Positions 25,934-33,576 of a DNA stretch of 64,000 nt are shown here, piece by piece. Position 1 is the first letter of the stretch. The number at the start of each line of letters is the position of its first letter. Made by a program: the position numbers and the translations under genes. The DNA lies in assembly GCA_963825505.1 (NCBI GenBank), contig CAWGTL010000017.1, forward strand, positions 1 through 64,000. The letters are read 5' to 3'. Source of the DNA: JBBQSN01 sp963825505 (lineage in GTDB: Bacteria > Actinomycetota > Actinomycetes > Actinomycetales > CAWJMD01). A model generated the notes under the pieces. The model saw nothing but the letters and a program-made list of their open reading frames with translations. It ran no database searches and had not been told where the DNA came from.

Positions 25934-27718
25934 CTACCGCTCGGAGCGGTTGACGGCCGAGACGACCGCCTTGAGCGAGGCGGTGACGATGTTCGGGTCG
26001 ATGCCGACGCCCCACAGGACGCGGTCGCCGATCTCGCACTCGACGAACGAGGCAGCCGTCGCGTCGCCACCGGCGCCCATCGCGTGCTCGGCGTAGTCGA
26101 GCACCCGCACGCGCACGTCGACGGCCTCGAGTGCGTCGACGAACGCGGCGATCGGGCCGTTGCCCATCCCCTGCAGCGTGCGCCGGCGGTCGCCGTCGAC
26201 CAGGTCGACCTCGAGCCGGTCGGCGCCGTCGACCTGGCTGCTCGAGCGGGTGCCGAGCAGCGACAGCCGACCCCACGCCCGCACGGCGTCCGAGGTGTTG
26301 CCGGCGTTGGCGGGCAGGTACTCGTCGGCGAAGATGGTCCACAGCTCCTCCGCCGAGACCTCGCCGCCGCCGTCGTCGGACCGGCGCTGGACGACCTGGC
26401 TGAACTCGATCTGCAGCCGGCGCGGGAGGTCGAGGTGGTGCTCGTTCTTCATGAGGTACGCCACGCCGCCCTTGCCGGACTGGCTGTTGACGCGGATGAC
26501 GGCCTCGTACGAGCGCCCGATGTCCTTGGGGTCGACCGGCAGGTAGGGCACCTGCCAGGTGAAGTCGTCGACCGGCGTGCCGGCCTCGGCGGCGTCGGCC
26601 TCCAGGTGGGTGAAGCCCTTGTTGATGGCGTCCTGGTGCGAGCCGGAGAACGCCGTGAACACCAGGTCGCCGCCGTAGGGGTGCCGCTCCGGCACCGGCA
26701 GCTGGTTGCAGTACTCCACCGTCCGACGGATCTCGTCGATGTCGGAGAAGTCGATCTGCGGGTCGATGCCCTGGCTGAACAGGTTGAGCCCCAGGGTCAC
26801 CAGGCAGACGTTGCCGGTGCGCTCGCCGTTGCCGAACAGGCACCCCTCGATCCGGTCGGCCCCGGCCAGGTAGCCGAGCTCGGCGGCGGCGACGCCCGTG
26901 CCGCGGTCGTTGTGCGGGTGCAGGCTCAGCACCATCGAGTCGCGCCTCGGCAGGTTGCGGTGCATCCACTCGATCGAGTCGGCGTAGACGTTGGGCGTGG
27001 CCATCTCGACCGTCGCGGGCAGGTTCACGATCAGGGGCCGGTCGGGCGTCGGGTCGATGACGTCGGCGACCTTGCCGCACACCTCCGCGGCGAAGTCCAG
27101 CTCGGTGCCGGTGTAGCTCTCCGGCGAGTACTGCCAGTGGATCTCGGTCTTCGGGGTCAGGATCTCCGCGTACTTCATCGCGAACCGCGCGCCCGAGGTC
27201 GCGATGTCGGCGATGCCGTCCCGGTCCATGCCGAACACCACCCGGCGCTGCAGCACCGAGGTCGAGTTGTAGAAGTGCAGGATCGCCTGGTCGGCGCCGA
27301 CGAGGGACTCGAAGGTGCGCTCGATCAGCGGCTCCCGGCACTGGGTCAGCACCTGGATCCGCACGTCGTCGGGGATGAGGTCGCCCTCGATCAGCTGGCG
27401 GACGAAGTCGAAGTCGGTCTGGCTCGCCGCGGGGAACCCGACCTCGATCTCCTTGTAGCCCATCGCCACGAGCAGCTGGAAGAACGCCAGCTTGCGGGCC
27501 GGGTTCATCGGGTCGATGAGGGCCTGGTTGCCGTCGCGCAGGTCGACGGCACACCAGCGCGGAGCGCGGTCGATCCGCTTCGACGGCCAGGTGCGGTCCG
27601 GCAGGTCGACCTGGATCTGCTCGTGGAACGGGACGTAGCGGTGGGCCGGCATCGAGGACGGCTGCTGCGGCGCGCCGGTCCAGTAGGAGCCGGTGGGCTG
27701 GGAGGTGGTGCTGGTCAC
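25934..27718 (-). CDS. leuA: 2-isopropylmalate synthase
   Basis: First committed step of leucine synthesis (acetyl-CoA plus 2-oxoisovalerate). The catalytic barrel begins VDLRDGNQALIDPM; SLHPHNDRGTGVAAAELGYLAGADRIEGCLFGNGERTGN holds the metal and GxGERxG motifs. The C-terminal regulatory (LeuA dimer) domain at about 460-590 binds leucine for feedback. The GTG at 27718 gives 594 aa, the long actinobacterial type. A leucine-codon leader peptide lies upstream, so expression is probably attenuated. Confidence 0.96.
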   Translation of the reverse strand: MTSTTSQPTGSYWTGAPQQPSSMPAHRYVPFHEQIQVDLPDRTWPSKRIDRAPRWCAVDLRDGNQALIDPMNPARKLAFFQLLVAMGYKEIEVGFPAASQTDFDFVRQLIEGDLIPDDVRIQVLTQCREPLIERTFESLVGADQAILHFYNSTSVLQRRVVFGMDRDGIADIATSGARFAMKYAEILTPKTEIHWQYSPESYTGTELDFAAEVCGKVADVIDPTPDRPLIVNLPATVEMATPNVYADSIEWMHRNLPRRDSMVLSLHPHNDRGTGVAAAELGYLAGADRIEGCLFGNGERTGNVCLVTLGLNLFSQGIDPQIDFSDIDEIRRTVEYCNQLPVPERHPYGGDLVFTAFSGSHQDAINKGFTHLEADAAEAGTPVDDFTWQVPYLPVDPKDIGRSYEAVIRVNSQSGKGGVAYLMKNEHHLDLPRRLQIEFSQVVQRRSDDGGGEVSAEELWTIFADEYLPANAGNTSDAVRAWGRLSLLGTRSSSQVDGADRLEVDLVDGDRRRTLQGMGNGPIAAFVDALEAVDVRVRVLDYAEHAMGAGGDATAASFVECEIGDRVLWGVGIDPNIVTASLKAVVSAVNRSER

Positions 27719-27788
27719 GAGGGTGCCTTCCTGGTCCGTCAGGGGGCGACCGGCAGGCACTCACTCCGCGGCGGGGGGACCGGTCTGG

Positions 27789-27833
27789 TCAGCTGCCCTC
27801 GCCGCGGCATCCGAGGAGGAGGCTCGCGCGCAC
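27789..27833 (-). CDS. Leucine-rich leader peptide of leuA
   Basis: A 14-codon frame MRASLLLGCRGEGS begins with GTG and contains three consecutive CTC leucine codons. It lies about 70 nt before leuA on the same strand and has a -10 hexamer placed for leaderless translation. Leader peptides with Leu runs upstream of leuA are known in Corynebacterium and Streptomyces, where ribosome stalling on scarce Leu-tRNA raises leuA expression. The antiterminator fold itself was not worked out. Confidence 0.75.
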   Translation of the reverse strand: MRASLLLGCRGEGS

Positions 27834-27839
27834 GTCGTC

Positions 27840-27845
27840 ACCCTA
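27840..27845 (-). promoter_or_regulatory. -10 element of the leuA leader
   Basis: TAGGGT on the minus strand is 6 nt before the leader-peptide GTG, so transcription should start at or next to the start codon. A TGGACG about 18 nt upstream could serve as -35. Confidence 0.6.
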
Positions 27846-27889
27846 GCCCGGAGCCCGGGGAGGCGTCCACGGGTCGGGCAGCCGTCCCG

Positions 27890-28627
27890 TCAGTCGGGAC
27901 GGCGGGCCAGGAACACCATCTCGGCGCCCGGCCGGTCCGGGGCGTCGCGCACCTCGAGCAGGTCGAAGCCGCAGGCCGCGAGCGACTCCCGCACCTGCTC
28001 CCTGGTCGCGAACCGGAGCGTGGACGACGACGCCAGCCCGGTGCCGTCCGGCAGGACGGTCAGCGAGTCGAAGGTGACGAGGAGCCCGTCCGGACCGTCG
28101 TCGACCGCGACGGCCTCGTGCCAGCCGCGCACCGACCCCACGCCGTCGACCTGCGTCACGTGGTCGGTGAGCTCGCGGGTCCACCCCTCCCAGGCGCGCC
28201 GCTCCGGGTCGCGGGTCTCGAGCACCACGTGGCCCCCGGGGCGAAGGCCGGCGTGCGTCGCGCGCAGCACCTCGCGCCAGGCGTGCTCGGAGGTGAAGAC
28301 CTGGGCGACGTTGGCCGTCATCGTCACCAGGTCGACCTGCAGGGGCAGCGCGTCGGCGACCTCGCCCACCACCCAGCGCACGTCGTCGGCGCCCGGCTTG
28401 GCGCGGGCGACGTCGACAGACGCGCCGGCCGGGTCGACACCCACGACGTCGTGCCCGCGCGCGGCGAGCATGATCGCGAAGGTGCCTGTGCCGCAGCCGA
28501 TGTCGAGCACGGAGTGGGCACCGAGCTCCTCGGCGAGGTCGGCGTAGGCGTCGAGGTCGCTGCGGTCCGGGTCGAGCGGGTCGTAGAGAGCTGCCAGCCG
28601 GGGGTCGTCGAAGGTCGCGTCGGGCAC
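27890..28627 (-). CDS. SAM-dependent methyltransferase (class I)
   Basis: The SAM-binding motif VLDIGCGTGTFAIMLAARGHDVVGVDP is at about residues 40-66, followed by motif II-like DALPLQVDLVTMTANVAQVF and the post-motif GGHVVLETRDPERRAWEGW. The substrate is unknown; the layout resembles small-molecule methyltransferases. GTG start with TAACGT 6 nt upstream, probably leaderless. Divergent from the hydrolase at 28735. Confidence 0.85.
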   Translation of the reverse strand: MPDATFDDPRLAALYDPLDPDRSDLDAYADLAEELGAHSVLDIGCGTGTFAIMLAARGHDVVGVDPAGASVDVARAKPGADDVRWVVGEVADALPLQVDLVTMTANVAQVFTSEHAWREVLRATHAGLRPGGHVVLETRDPERRAWEGWTRELTDHVTQVDGVGSVRGWHEAVAVDDGPDGLLVTFDSLTVLPDGTGLASSSTLRFATREQVRESLAACGFDLLEVRDAPDRPGAEMVFLARRPD

Positions 28628-28695
28628 ATCCGGACGTTAGCCACGGACCGCCCACGCGTCGCGCGCTTTCCCCCCACGGGCGGGTCGCGGGCTCG

Positions 28696-28701
28696 TAGAC
28701 T
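28696..28701 (+). promoter_or_regulatory. -10 element before the tandem hydrolase
   Basis: TAGACT stands 33 nt before the GTG start, leaving a short leader with the ribosome binding site GGAGG at 28723-28727. Confidence 0.5.
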
Positions 28702-28734
28702 CGCGCCGGGTCCGGCAGACCCCGGAGGTGACCC

Positions 28735-30315
28735 GTGCCGAAGCGGCTCGTCGTCGTCGTCCCCTCCGTCATGCGCCGGCTCGAGGACTGGTCGACGCTG
28801 ATCGAGCGGGTCCAGGGGCTCGACGGGTACGGCGCGGACGTGGCGGACTGGTTCCTGCTGGACCACCGCGCGACGCTGTCCACCCGTCGCTCCGCGACCT
28901 CTCTCGCGGCGACCGTGGCTGCCGAGATCCACCAGCGCGTGCAGAGCCGGGGGCCGTTCGAGGACGTCGTCCTGGTCGGGCACAGCCTCGGCGGGATGCT
29001 CGTCCGCTCCGCCTACGTCCAGGCCCGGCAAGCCGCTGCCGACGAGCGCAACCCGCAGTGGCCGTGGCTCGTCACGCGGATCGTGCTGTTCGCCAGCCTC
29101 AACCGCGGCATGGAGGTCAGCCGGCACCGGCGTTGGTGGCTCCCGCTGGTGTTCTGGTTCGCACGGGTGCTGCCGTGGGTTCGCGGGTTCCTGCTGCACG
29201 ACCTGCTGCGCGGCTCGGCGTTCGTCAGCTCGCTGCGGATCGACTGGATCCGGATCATGTCGTCGGGTCGCGCGGTGCCGCTCGTCGTGCAGCACCTCGG
29301 CACCGAGGACGACCTGGTGACGGCGCAGGAGAGCACCGACATCGAGACCTTCCCCACCGGACGGACGGTGTCGCTGCCGGGCGCCACCCACGGCGACCTC
29401 GTGCACCTGGAGTCGGCGTCGGACCCCGACGGCCGGTTCGCCCTGATCAGGCCGGCGTTCGCCGACCCCGTGCCGGCGGCGGCCCCGGTCGGCGACCCGG
29501 AGCAGCAGGTCGTGCTGCTGCTCCACGGCATCCGGGCGAGCAACGAGGACTGGGCCGCGGGCCTGCGCGACGAGATCACCCGGACCTGGCCGCGGGCAAT
29601 GGTGTCGGCCAGCGAGTACGGCCGGTTCTCGGCGCGCCAGTTCGTGCTGCCGGCCACCCGCCGCAAGTTCCTCGGCTGGCTGCAGGACGAGTACGCCGAG
29701 GCGCTGGCGCGCAACCCGTTGGCGCGCTTCTACTTCGTGGGCCACAGCAACGGCACCTACCTGTTCGGTCGCAGCCTGCTCGCGGTGCCGGCGATGCGGT
29801 TCGAGCGGGTGCTGCTCGTCGGGAGCGTGCTGCCGCGCGGGTACGACTGGCGCGGGCGGTTCGCCACCGGGCAGGTCGGCGAGCTGCGCAACGACCGCGG
29901 CTCCACCGACGTCCCCGTCGGGGTGCTGTGCGGGATGCTCCGTGGGCTCGGGATGACCGACGTGGGAACCGGTGGCGTCGACGGGTTCGACTGGGAGGCC
30001 GACGCCCTCACCAAGCTCGAGGTGCGCTACCACCCTGGCGGTCACAGCCGCGCCCTGCTGCCGGAGAACCTGCCTTCCCTCGCGCGCTTCGTCACCACCG
30101 GCGACCGCACCCTGCCCGAGGACCTGGTCGAGAGGCGTCCCGGCTGGTTCAGCACGTTGGTGAACGCCGCACCGTGGCTGGGGCGGCTGCTGGCGCTCGG
30201 CGTGGTGGCAGGAGGGCTCGCCCTCGTGCTGGCCGGTCCGTTCGCGCTGCTGGGCAACCTGGCGCTGGCGCTCGGGATCGCGGCCGTCGTGCTGATCGGC
30301 CTCGACGTGGCCTGA
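28735..30315 (+). CDS. Tandem alpha/beta hydrolase with C-terminal membrane segment
   Basis: Two hydrolase-like halves lie in one chain. Half one opens RLVVVVPSV, has the elbow GHSLGG (about residue 83), a possible acid EDD and the His in GATHGDLVH. Half two opens VVLLLHGIRASNEDW (about 263), has elbow GHSNGT (about 337), and a His in YHPGGHSRALL. Both nucleophile serines are present. The last 50 residues hold two hydrophobic segments (LLALGVVAGGLALVLAGPFALLG..., then LALALGIAAVVLIGL), suggesting membrane attachment. GTG start with GGAGG. The substrate is unknown; duplication and fusion of a lipase/esterase-like unit is the simplest origin. Confidence 0.8.
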   Translation: MPKRLVVVVPSVMRRLEDWSTLIERVQGLDGYGADVADWFLLDHRATLSTRRSATSLAATVAAEIHQRVQSRGPFEDVVLVGHSLGGMLVRSAYVQARQAAADERNPQWPWLVTRIVLFASLNRGMEVSRHRRWWLPLVFWFARVLPWVRGFLLHDLLRGSAFVSSLRIDWIRIMSSGRAVPLVVQHLGTEDDLVTAQESTDIETFPTGRTVSLPGATHGDLVHLESASDPDGRFALIRPAFADPVPAAAPVGDPEQQVVLLLHGIRASNEDWAAGLRDEITRTWPRAMVSASEYGRFSARQFVLPATRRKFLGWLQDEYAEALARNPLARFYFVGHSNGTYLFGRSLLAVPAMRFERVLLVGSVLPRGYDWRGRFATGQVGELRNDRGSTDVPVGVLCGMLRGLGMTDVGTGGVDGFDWEADALTKLEVRYHPGGHSRALLPENLPSLARFVTTGDRTLPEDLVERRPGWFSTLVNAAPWLGRLLALGVVAGGLALVLAGPFALLGNLALALGIAAVVLIGLDVA

Positions 30316-30336
30316 CCCGCACCTCGGTGACCGGGC

Positions 30337-30448
30337 TCAGCCCGCTGTGAGGTCCTCGCCCCGCCAGCGCCCTGGACGCAGCACCAGCACCACCTCGTCG
30401 TCGATCTGAGCGACGGCGAACGCGATCGACGGTGTCGGGGATCGGCAT
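30337..30448 (-). pseudogene. Possible small leaderless gene with a frame break
   Basis: TAGGGT at 30456-30461 lies 7 nt before an ATG at 30448 (minus strand), the leaderless layout used by neighbours. From this ATG the frame gives MPIPDTV and then an Arg-rich shadow. One frame over, the same stretch reads IAFAVAQIDDEVVLVLRPG and ends with TGA at 30337. One extra base near 30430 would join them into a protein of about 36 residues. No family is recognised. Confidence 0.25.
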
Positions 30449-30478
30449 GCGACCGACCCTACGAACGCCCTGCGACGG

Positions 30479-31516
30479 TCAGGACGCCGCGCGGCGCCGG
30501 ACCAGCTCCTCGGCCACCTGCACCGCGTTGAGCGCGGCACCCTTGCGCAGGTTGTCGTTCGACACGAACAGCACCAGGCCGTGGTCGCCGGGCACCGAGC
30601 GGTCCTGCCGGATCCGGCCGACGAACGCGGGGTCGGCGCCTGCGGCCTTGAGCGGCGTGGGGACGTCGTCGAGAGCGACCCCCGGCGCGTCGGCGAGCAG
30701 CTTGGTGGCCTCCTGCGCCGTCAGCGGCTCGGCGAACTCCGCGTGCAGCACCAGGCTGTGCCCGGTGTACACCGGCACCCGCACGCAGGTGCCTGCCACG
30801 GGGAGCTCCGGGAGGTGCAGGATCCTGCGCGACTCGTTGCGCAGCTTCTGCTCCTCGTCGGTCTCGCCGCTGCCGTCGTCGACGAGCGAGCCGGCGAGCG
30901 GCAGCACGTTGAAGGCGATCGGCTCGGCGTAGACCCGGGGCTCGCCGAGGTCGACGGCCGAGCCGTCGTGGACCAGGGCGGTGCCGTTCTCGGCCCCCGC
31001 GCGCACCTGCCGGTCGAGCTCGTCGACGCCGGTGCCGCCGGTGCCCGAGACGGCCTGGTACGTGGCGACCACGAGCCGGGTGAGGGTGGCGTGGTCGTGC
31101 AACGGCTTGAGCACCGGCATCGCGGCCATCGTCGTGCAGTTCGGGTTGGCCACGATGCCCTTCGGCAGGTGGTCGAGGTCGTCGGCGTTCACCTCCGAGA
31201 CCACCAGCGGGACGTCGGGGTCCATCCGCCAGGCGCTGGAGTTGTCGATGACCACGGCGCCGGCGGCCGCCACCTTCGGGGCGAGCGCGAGCGAGGCCTT
31301 CTTGCCGTTGCTGAACAGCGCGAGCTCGAGGCCGGCGAAGTCGGCGGTCGCGGAGTCCTCGACGACGACCTCGGCGCCCTTCCAGGGCAGGGTCGTGCCC
31401 GCCGAGCGGGCGCTGGCGAAGAACCTGATCTCCTCGACCGGGAACTCGCGCTCCTCCAGCAGACGGCGCATGACCGTCCCGACCTGACCGGTGGCTCCGA
31501 ACACTCCGACGCGCAT
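30479..31516 (-). CDS. asd: Aspartate-semialdehyde dehydrogenase
   Basis: It reduces aspartyl phosphate to aspartate semialdehyde, a branch point to lysine, threonine, methionine and peptidoglycan diaminopimelate. The NADP-binding GATGQVG is at residues 7-13, with the active-site Cys127 in NPNCTTM, then QAVSGTGGTGVDEL and the C-terminal catalytic RVPVYTGHS. ATG at 31516, 345 aa. TAGGAT lies 7 nt before the ATG, so the message is probably leaderless. Confidence 0.96.
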   Translation of the reverse strand: MRVGVFGATGQVGTVMRRLLEEREFPVEEIRFFASARSAGTTLPWKGAEVVVEDSATADFAGLELALFSNGKKASLALAPKVAAAGAVVIDNSSAWRMDPDVPLVVSEVNADDLDHLPKGIVANPNCTTMAAMPVLKPLHDHATLTRLVVATYQAVSGTGGTGVDELDRQVRAGAENGTALVHDGSAVDLGEPRVYAEPIAFNVLPLAGSLVDDGSGETDEEQKLRNESRRILHLPELPVAGTCVRVPVYTGHSLVLHAEFAEPLTAQEATKLLADAPGVALDDVPTPLKAAGADPAFVGRIRQDRSVPGDHGLVLFVSNDNLRKGAALNAVQVAEELVRRRAAS

Positions 31517-31523
31517 GACCCCG

Positions 31524-31529
31524 ATCCTA
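31524..31529 (-). promoter_or_regulatory. -10 element of asd (leaderless)
   Basis: TAGGAT on the minus strand, separated from the asd ATG by seven bases (CGGGGTC). Confidence 0.55.
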
Positions 31530-31588
31530 CGTCCGTCCCACCAGGTGGTCCGGCACGTCCACACCGCGGACGAGCCCGCAGCGGGAGG

Positions 31589-31675
31589 TCACCGCCACGG
31601 CCCCACGAGGGTGACCAGGTGCGCCAGTCCCGTGCCCTGGACGACGGCGCGTGCCGCCCCGTTGAGGACGCTCAT
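31589..31675 (-). pseudogene. N-terminal remnant of a PPOX/F420-dependent flavoprotein-like gene
   Basis: The 28-residue frame MSVLNGAARAVVQGTGLAHL followed by VTLV closely resembles the start of F420/FMN-dependent PPOX-class proteins, which continue with NxDGSP and a split-barrel. Here the frame stops after a few more residues (GPWR) and no continuation of the fold is found in any frame towards asd. It is read as a truncated relic; a short functional peptide is less likely. Confidence 0.45.
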
Positions 31676-31742
31676 GTCCTGAAGGAACCGCGGCGACGAC
31701 GACGCTGTTCCGCGGCACCCGGTCCGGGTACCGTCCGGCAGC

Positions 31743-32612
31743 GTGGACGTTCGCTTCGTGTGGGTCGACGTGTTCGCCGAGACACCGCTGACGGGCAACC
31801 CGCTGGCCCTGGTGCCCGCCGCCGACGCGCTCGCGACGGCGCAGATGGTGGCGCTCGCGCGCGAGTTCAACCAGTCCGAGACCACCTTCCTGGTCGCGCC
31901 CACCGTCCCGTCGGCCGACGTGCGGCTGCGCTCGTTCACCCCTGGTGGTGTCGAGGTGATGGGCGCCGGGCACAACGCGATGGGCGCCTGGATCTGGCTG
32001 GCGACCTCCGGCGACCTCGATCCTGCGCGCACCGGGTTCCGCCAGCAGATCGGCGACGACGTGCTCGACGTGCGCGTCGTCCGCCAGCAGGGGCGTCCGG
32101 CCGAGGTCACGATGACGCAGTCGGCGCCGCGCTTCCTCGGCGTGGCCGACGACCCCGAGGGTCTCGCCGTCGCGCTGACCCTGACGCCGACCGACCTCGG
32201 CCCGCGGCCCGCGCAGGTCGTCTCCACCGGGGCGGAGCACCTTCTCGTCGAGGTCGCGACGCGCGAGGCCGTCGACCGGGCGGTACCGGACGTCGCCCGG
32301 CTGCGCGACCTGCTGGCCGCCGCCGGCGGCGAGGGTTGCTACCTGTACAGCACCGAGCCGGCACCCGACGGTGCGCACGCCTACGCGCGGTTCTTCAACC
32401 CCACGGTCGGCATCGCCGAGGACCCCGCCACCGGCACGGCAGCAGGTCCCCTGGCCGCGCTGCTCGTGCGCGAGGCCGGCGGCGGCTCGGTCCGCGTGCT
32501 GCAGGGTGCGCGGCTCGGTCGTCCGAGCACGTTGGGGGTGCGGGTCGACGGCGACCGGGTGGAGCTGTCCGGCTCGGGCGTGGTGGCGGCGGAGGGCACC
32601 CTGTTCCTCTGA
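31743..32612 (+). CDS. PhzF-family isomerase/epimerase-like protein
   Basis: The two-domain diaminopimelate-epimerase-like fold of the PhzF family is indicated by an N-terminal FVWVDVFAETPLTGNPLALV, the active-site region NQSETTFL (Glu near residue 46), RSFTPGGVEVMGAGHNAMGAW, and a second half with ARFFNPTVGIAEDPATGTAAGPLAALL, the family signature. Members isomerise small metabolites; the substrate here is unknown. GTG start; TACCGT lies 8 nt before it. Confidence 0.88.
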   Translation: MDVRFVWVDVFAETPLTGNPLALVPAADALATAQMVALAREFNQSETTFLVAPTVPSADVRLRSFTPGGVEVMGAGHNAMGAWIWLATSGDLDPARTGFRQQIGDDVLDVRVVRQQGRPAEVTMTQSAPRFLGVADDPEGLAVALTLTPTDLGPRPAQVVSTGAEHLLVEVATREAVDRAVPDVARLRDLLAAAGGEGCYLYSTEPAPDGAHAYARFFNPTVGIAEDPATGTAAGPLAALLVREAGGGSVRVLQGARLGRPSTLGVRVDGDRVELSGSGVVAAEGTLFL

Positions 32613-32643
32613 GCCGGACGACCGCACCGGACGGGGACCCGCC

Positions 32644-33576
32644 TCAGAACCCCAGCCGGCGGAGCTGCTTCGGGTCGCGCTGCCAGTCCTTGGCCACCTT
32701 GACGTGCAGGTCGAGGAACACCGGCACGCCGAGCAGTGCCGCGATCCCTTGCCGTGCAGCGGTTCCCACGTCGCGCAGACGAACGCCCTTCTTGCCGATG
32801 ACGATGCCCTTCTGCGACTCCCGCTCGACGAACAGGTTCACCCGCACGTCGACCAGGCCGTCGGTGCGGTCCTCGCGCGGCACCATCTCCTCGACCACCA
32901 CCGCCAGCGAGTGGGGCAGCTCGTCGCCGAGGCCCTCGAGCGCGGCCTCGCGGATCAGCTCGGCCACCATCACCAGCTCGGGCTCGTCGGTGAGCTCGCC
33001 GTCCGGGTACATCGGCGGCCCCTCGGGGAGCAGGCCGAGCAGCACGTCCTGCAGCGCCTGCACCTGGTAGCCCGACGTCGCCGAGACCGGGACGATGTCG
33101 TCCCACTCCCCCACGACGGCGCCCAGCTGCTGCACCTGCAGCAGGTGGCGAGCGAGGTCCTCGCGGCCGGCGAGGTCGGCCTTGGTGACCACGGCCACCA
33201 CCTTCGGACCGCGCCGGCGCCGTCCGTCCGGGCCGACCCGCAGGTGCCCCAGCTGCTGGGCGATGAAGCGGTCGCCCGGCCCGACCTTCTGGTCGGCCGG
33301 GAGGCAGAAGACGACGAGGTCGACCTCGGCCAGGGTCTCGGCGACGAGGTCGTTCAACCGCTGGCCGAGCAGGGTGCGAGGGCGGTGCAGCCCCGGGGTG
33401 TCGACGAGCACGAGCTGCGCGTCGTCGTGGTGCACGATGCCGCGGATCGTGTGCCGGGTGGTCTGCGGGCGGCTGGAGGTGATCGCCACCTTCTGCCCCA
33501 CCAGCGCGTTGGTGAGCGTCGACTTGCCGGCGTTGGGGCGGCCGACGAGGGCGGCGAAGCCGGAGCGGAAGGCCAT
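32644..33576 (-). CDS. era: GTPase Era
   Basis: Binds 16S rRNA and assists 30S assembly. G1 GRPNAGKS (12-19), G2 region TTRHTIRG, G3 DTPG (59-62), G4 TKAD, and a C-terminal KH domain with VIGKKGVRLRDVG are all present. 310 aa. ATG overlaps the stop of the CBS-domain gene (TGATG), so the two are coupled. Confidence 0.96.
   Translation of the reverse strand: MAFRSGFAALVGRPNAGKSTLTNALVGQKVAITSSRPQTTRHTIRGIVHHDDAQLVLVDTPGLHRPRTLLGQRLNDLVAETLAEVDLVVFCLPADQKVGPGDRFIAQQLGHLRVGPDGRRRRGPKVVAVVTKADLAGREDLARHLLQVQQLGAVVGEWDDIVPVSATSGYQVQALQDVLLGLLPEGPPMYPDGELTDEPELVMVAELIREAALEGLGDELPHSLAVVVEEMVPREDRTDGLVDVRVNLFVERESQKGIVIGKKGVRLRDVGTAARQGIAALLGVPVFLDLHVKVAKDWQRDPKQLRRLGF

Noticed and set aside
25913..28801. 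A plus-strand frame of about 960 codons opposite leuA and the methyltransferase
   Set aside because: Same shadow composition; the opposite strand has complete conserved proteins and a leader peptide.
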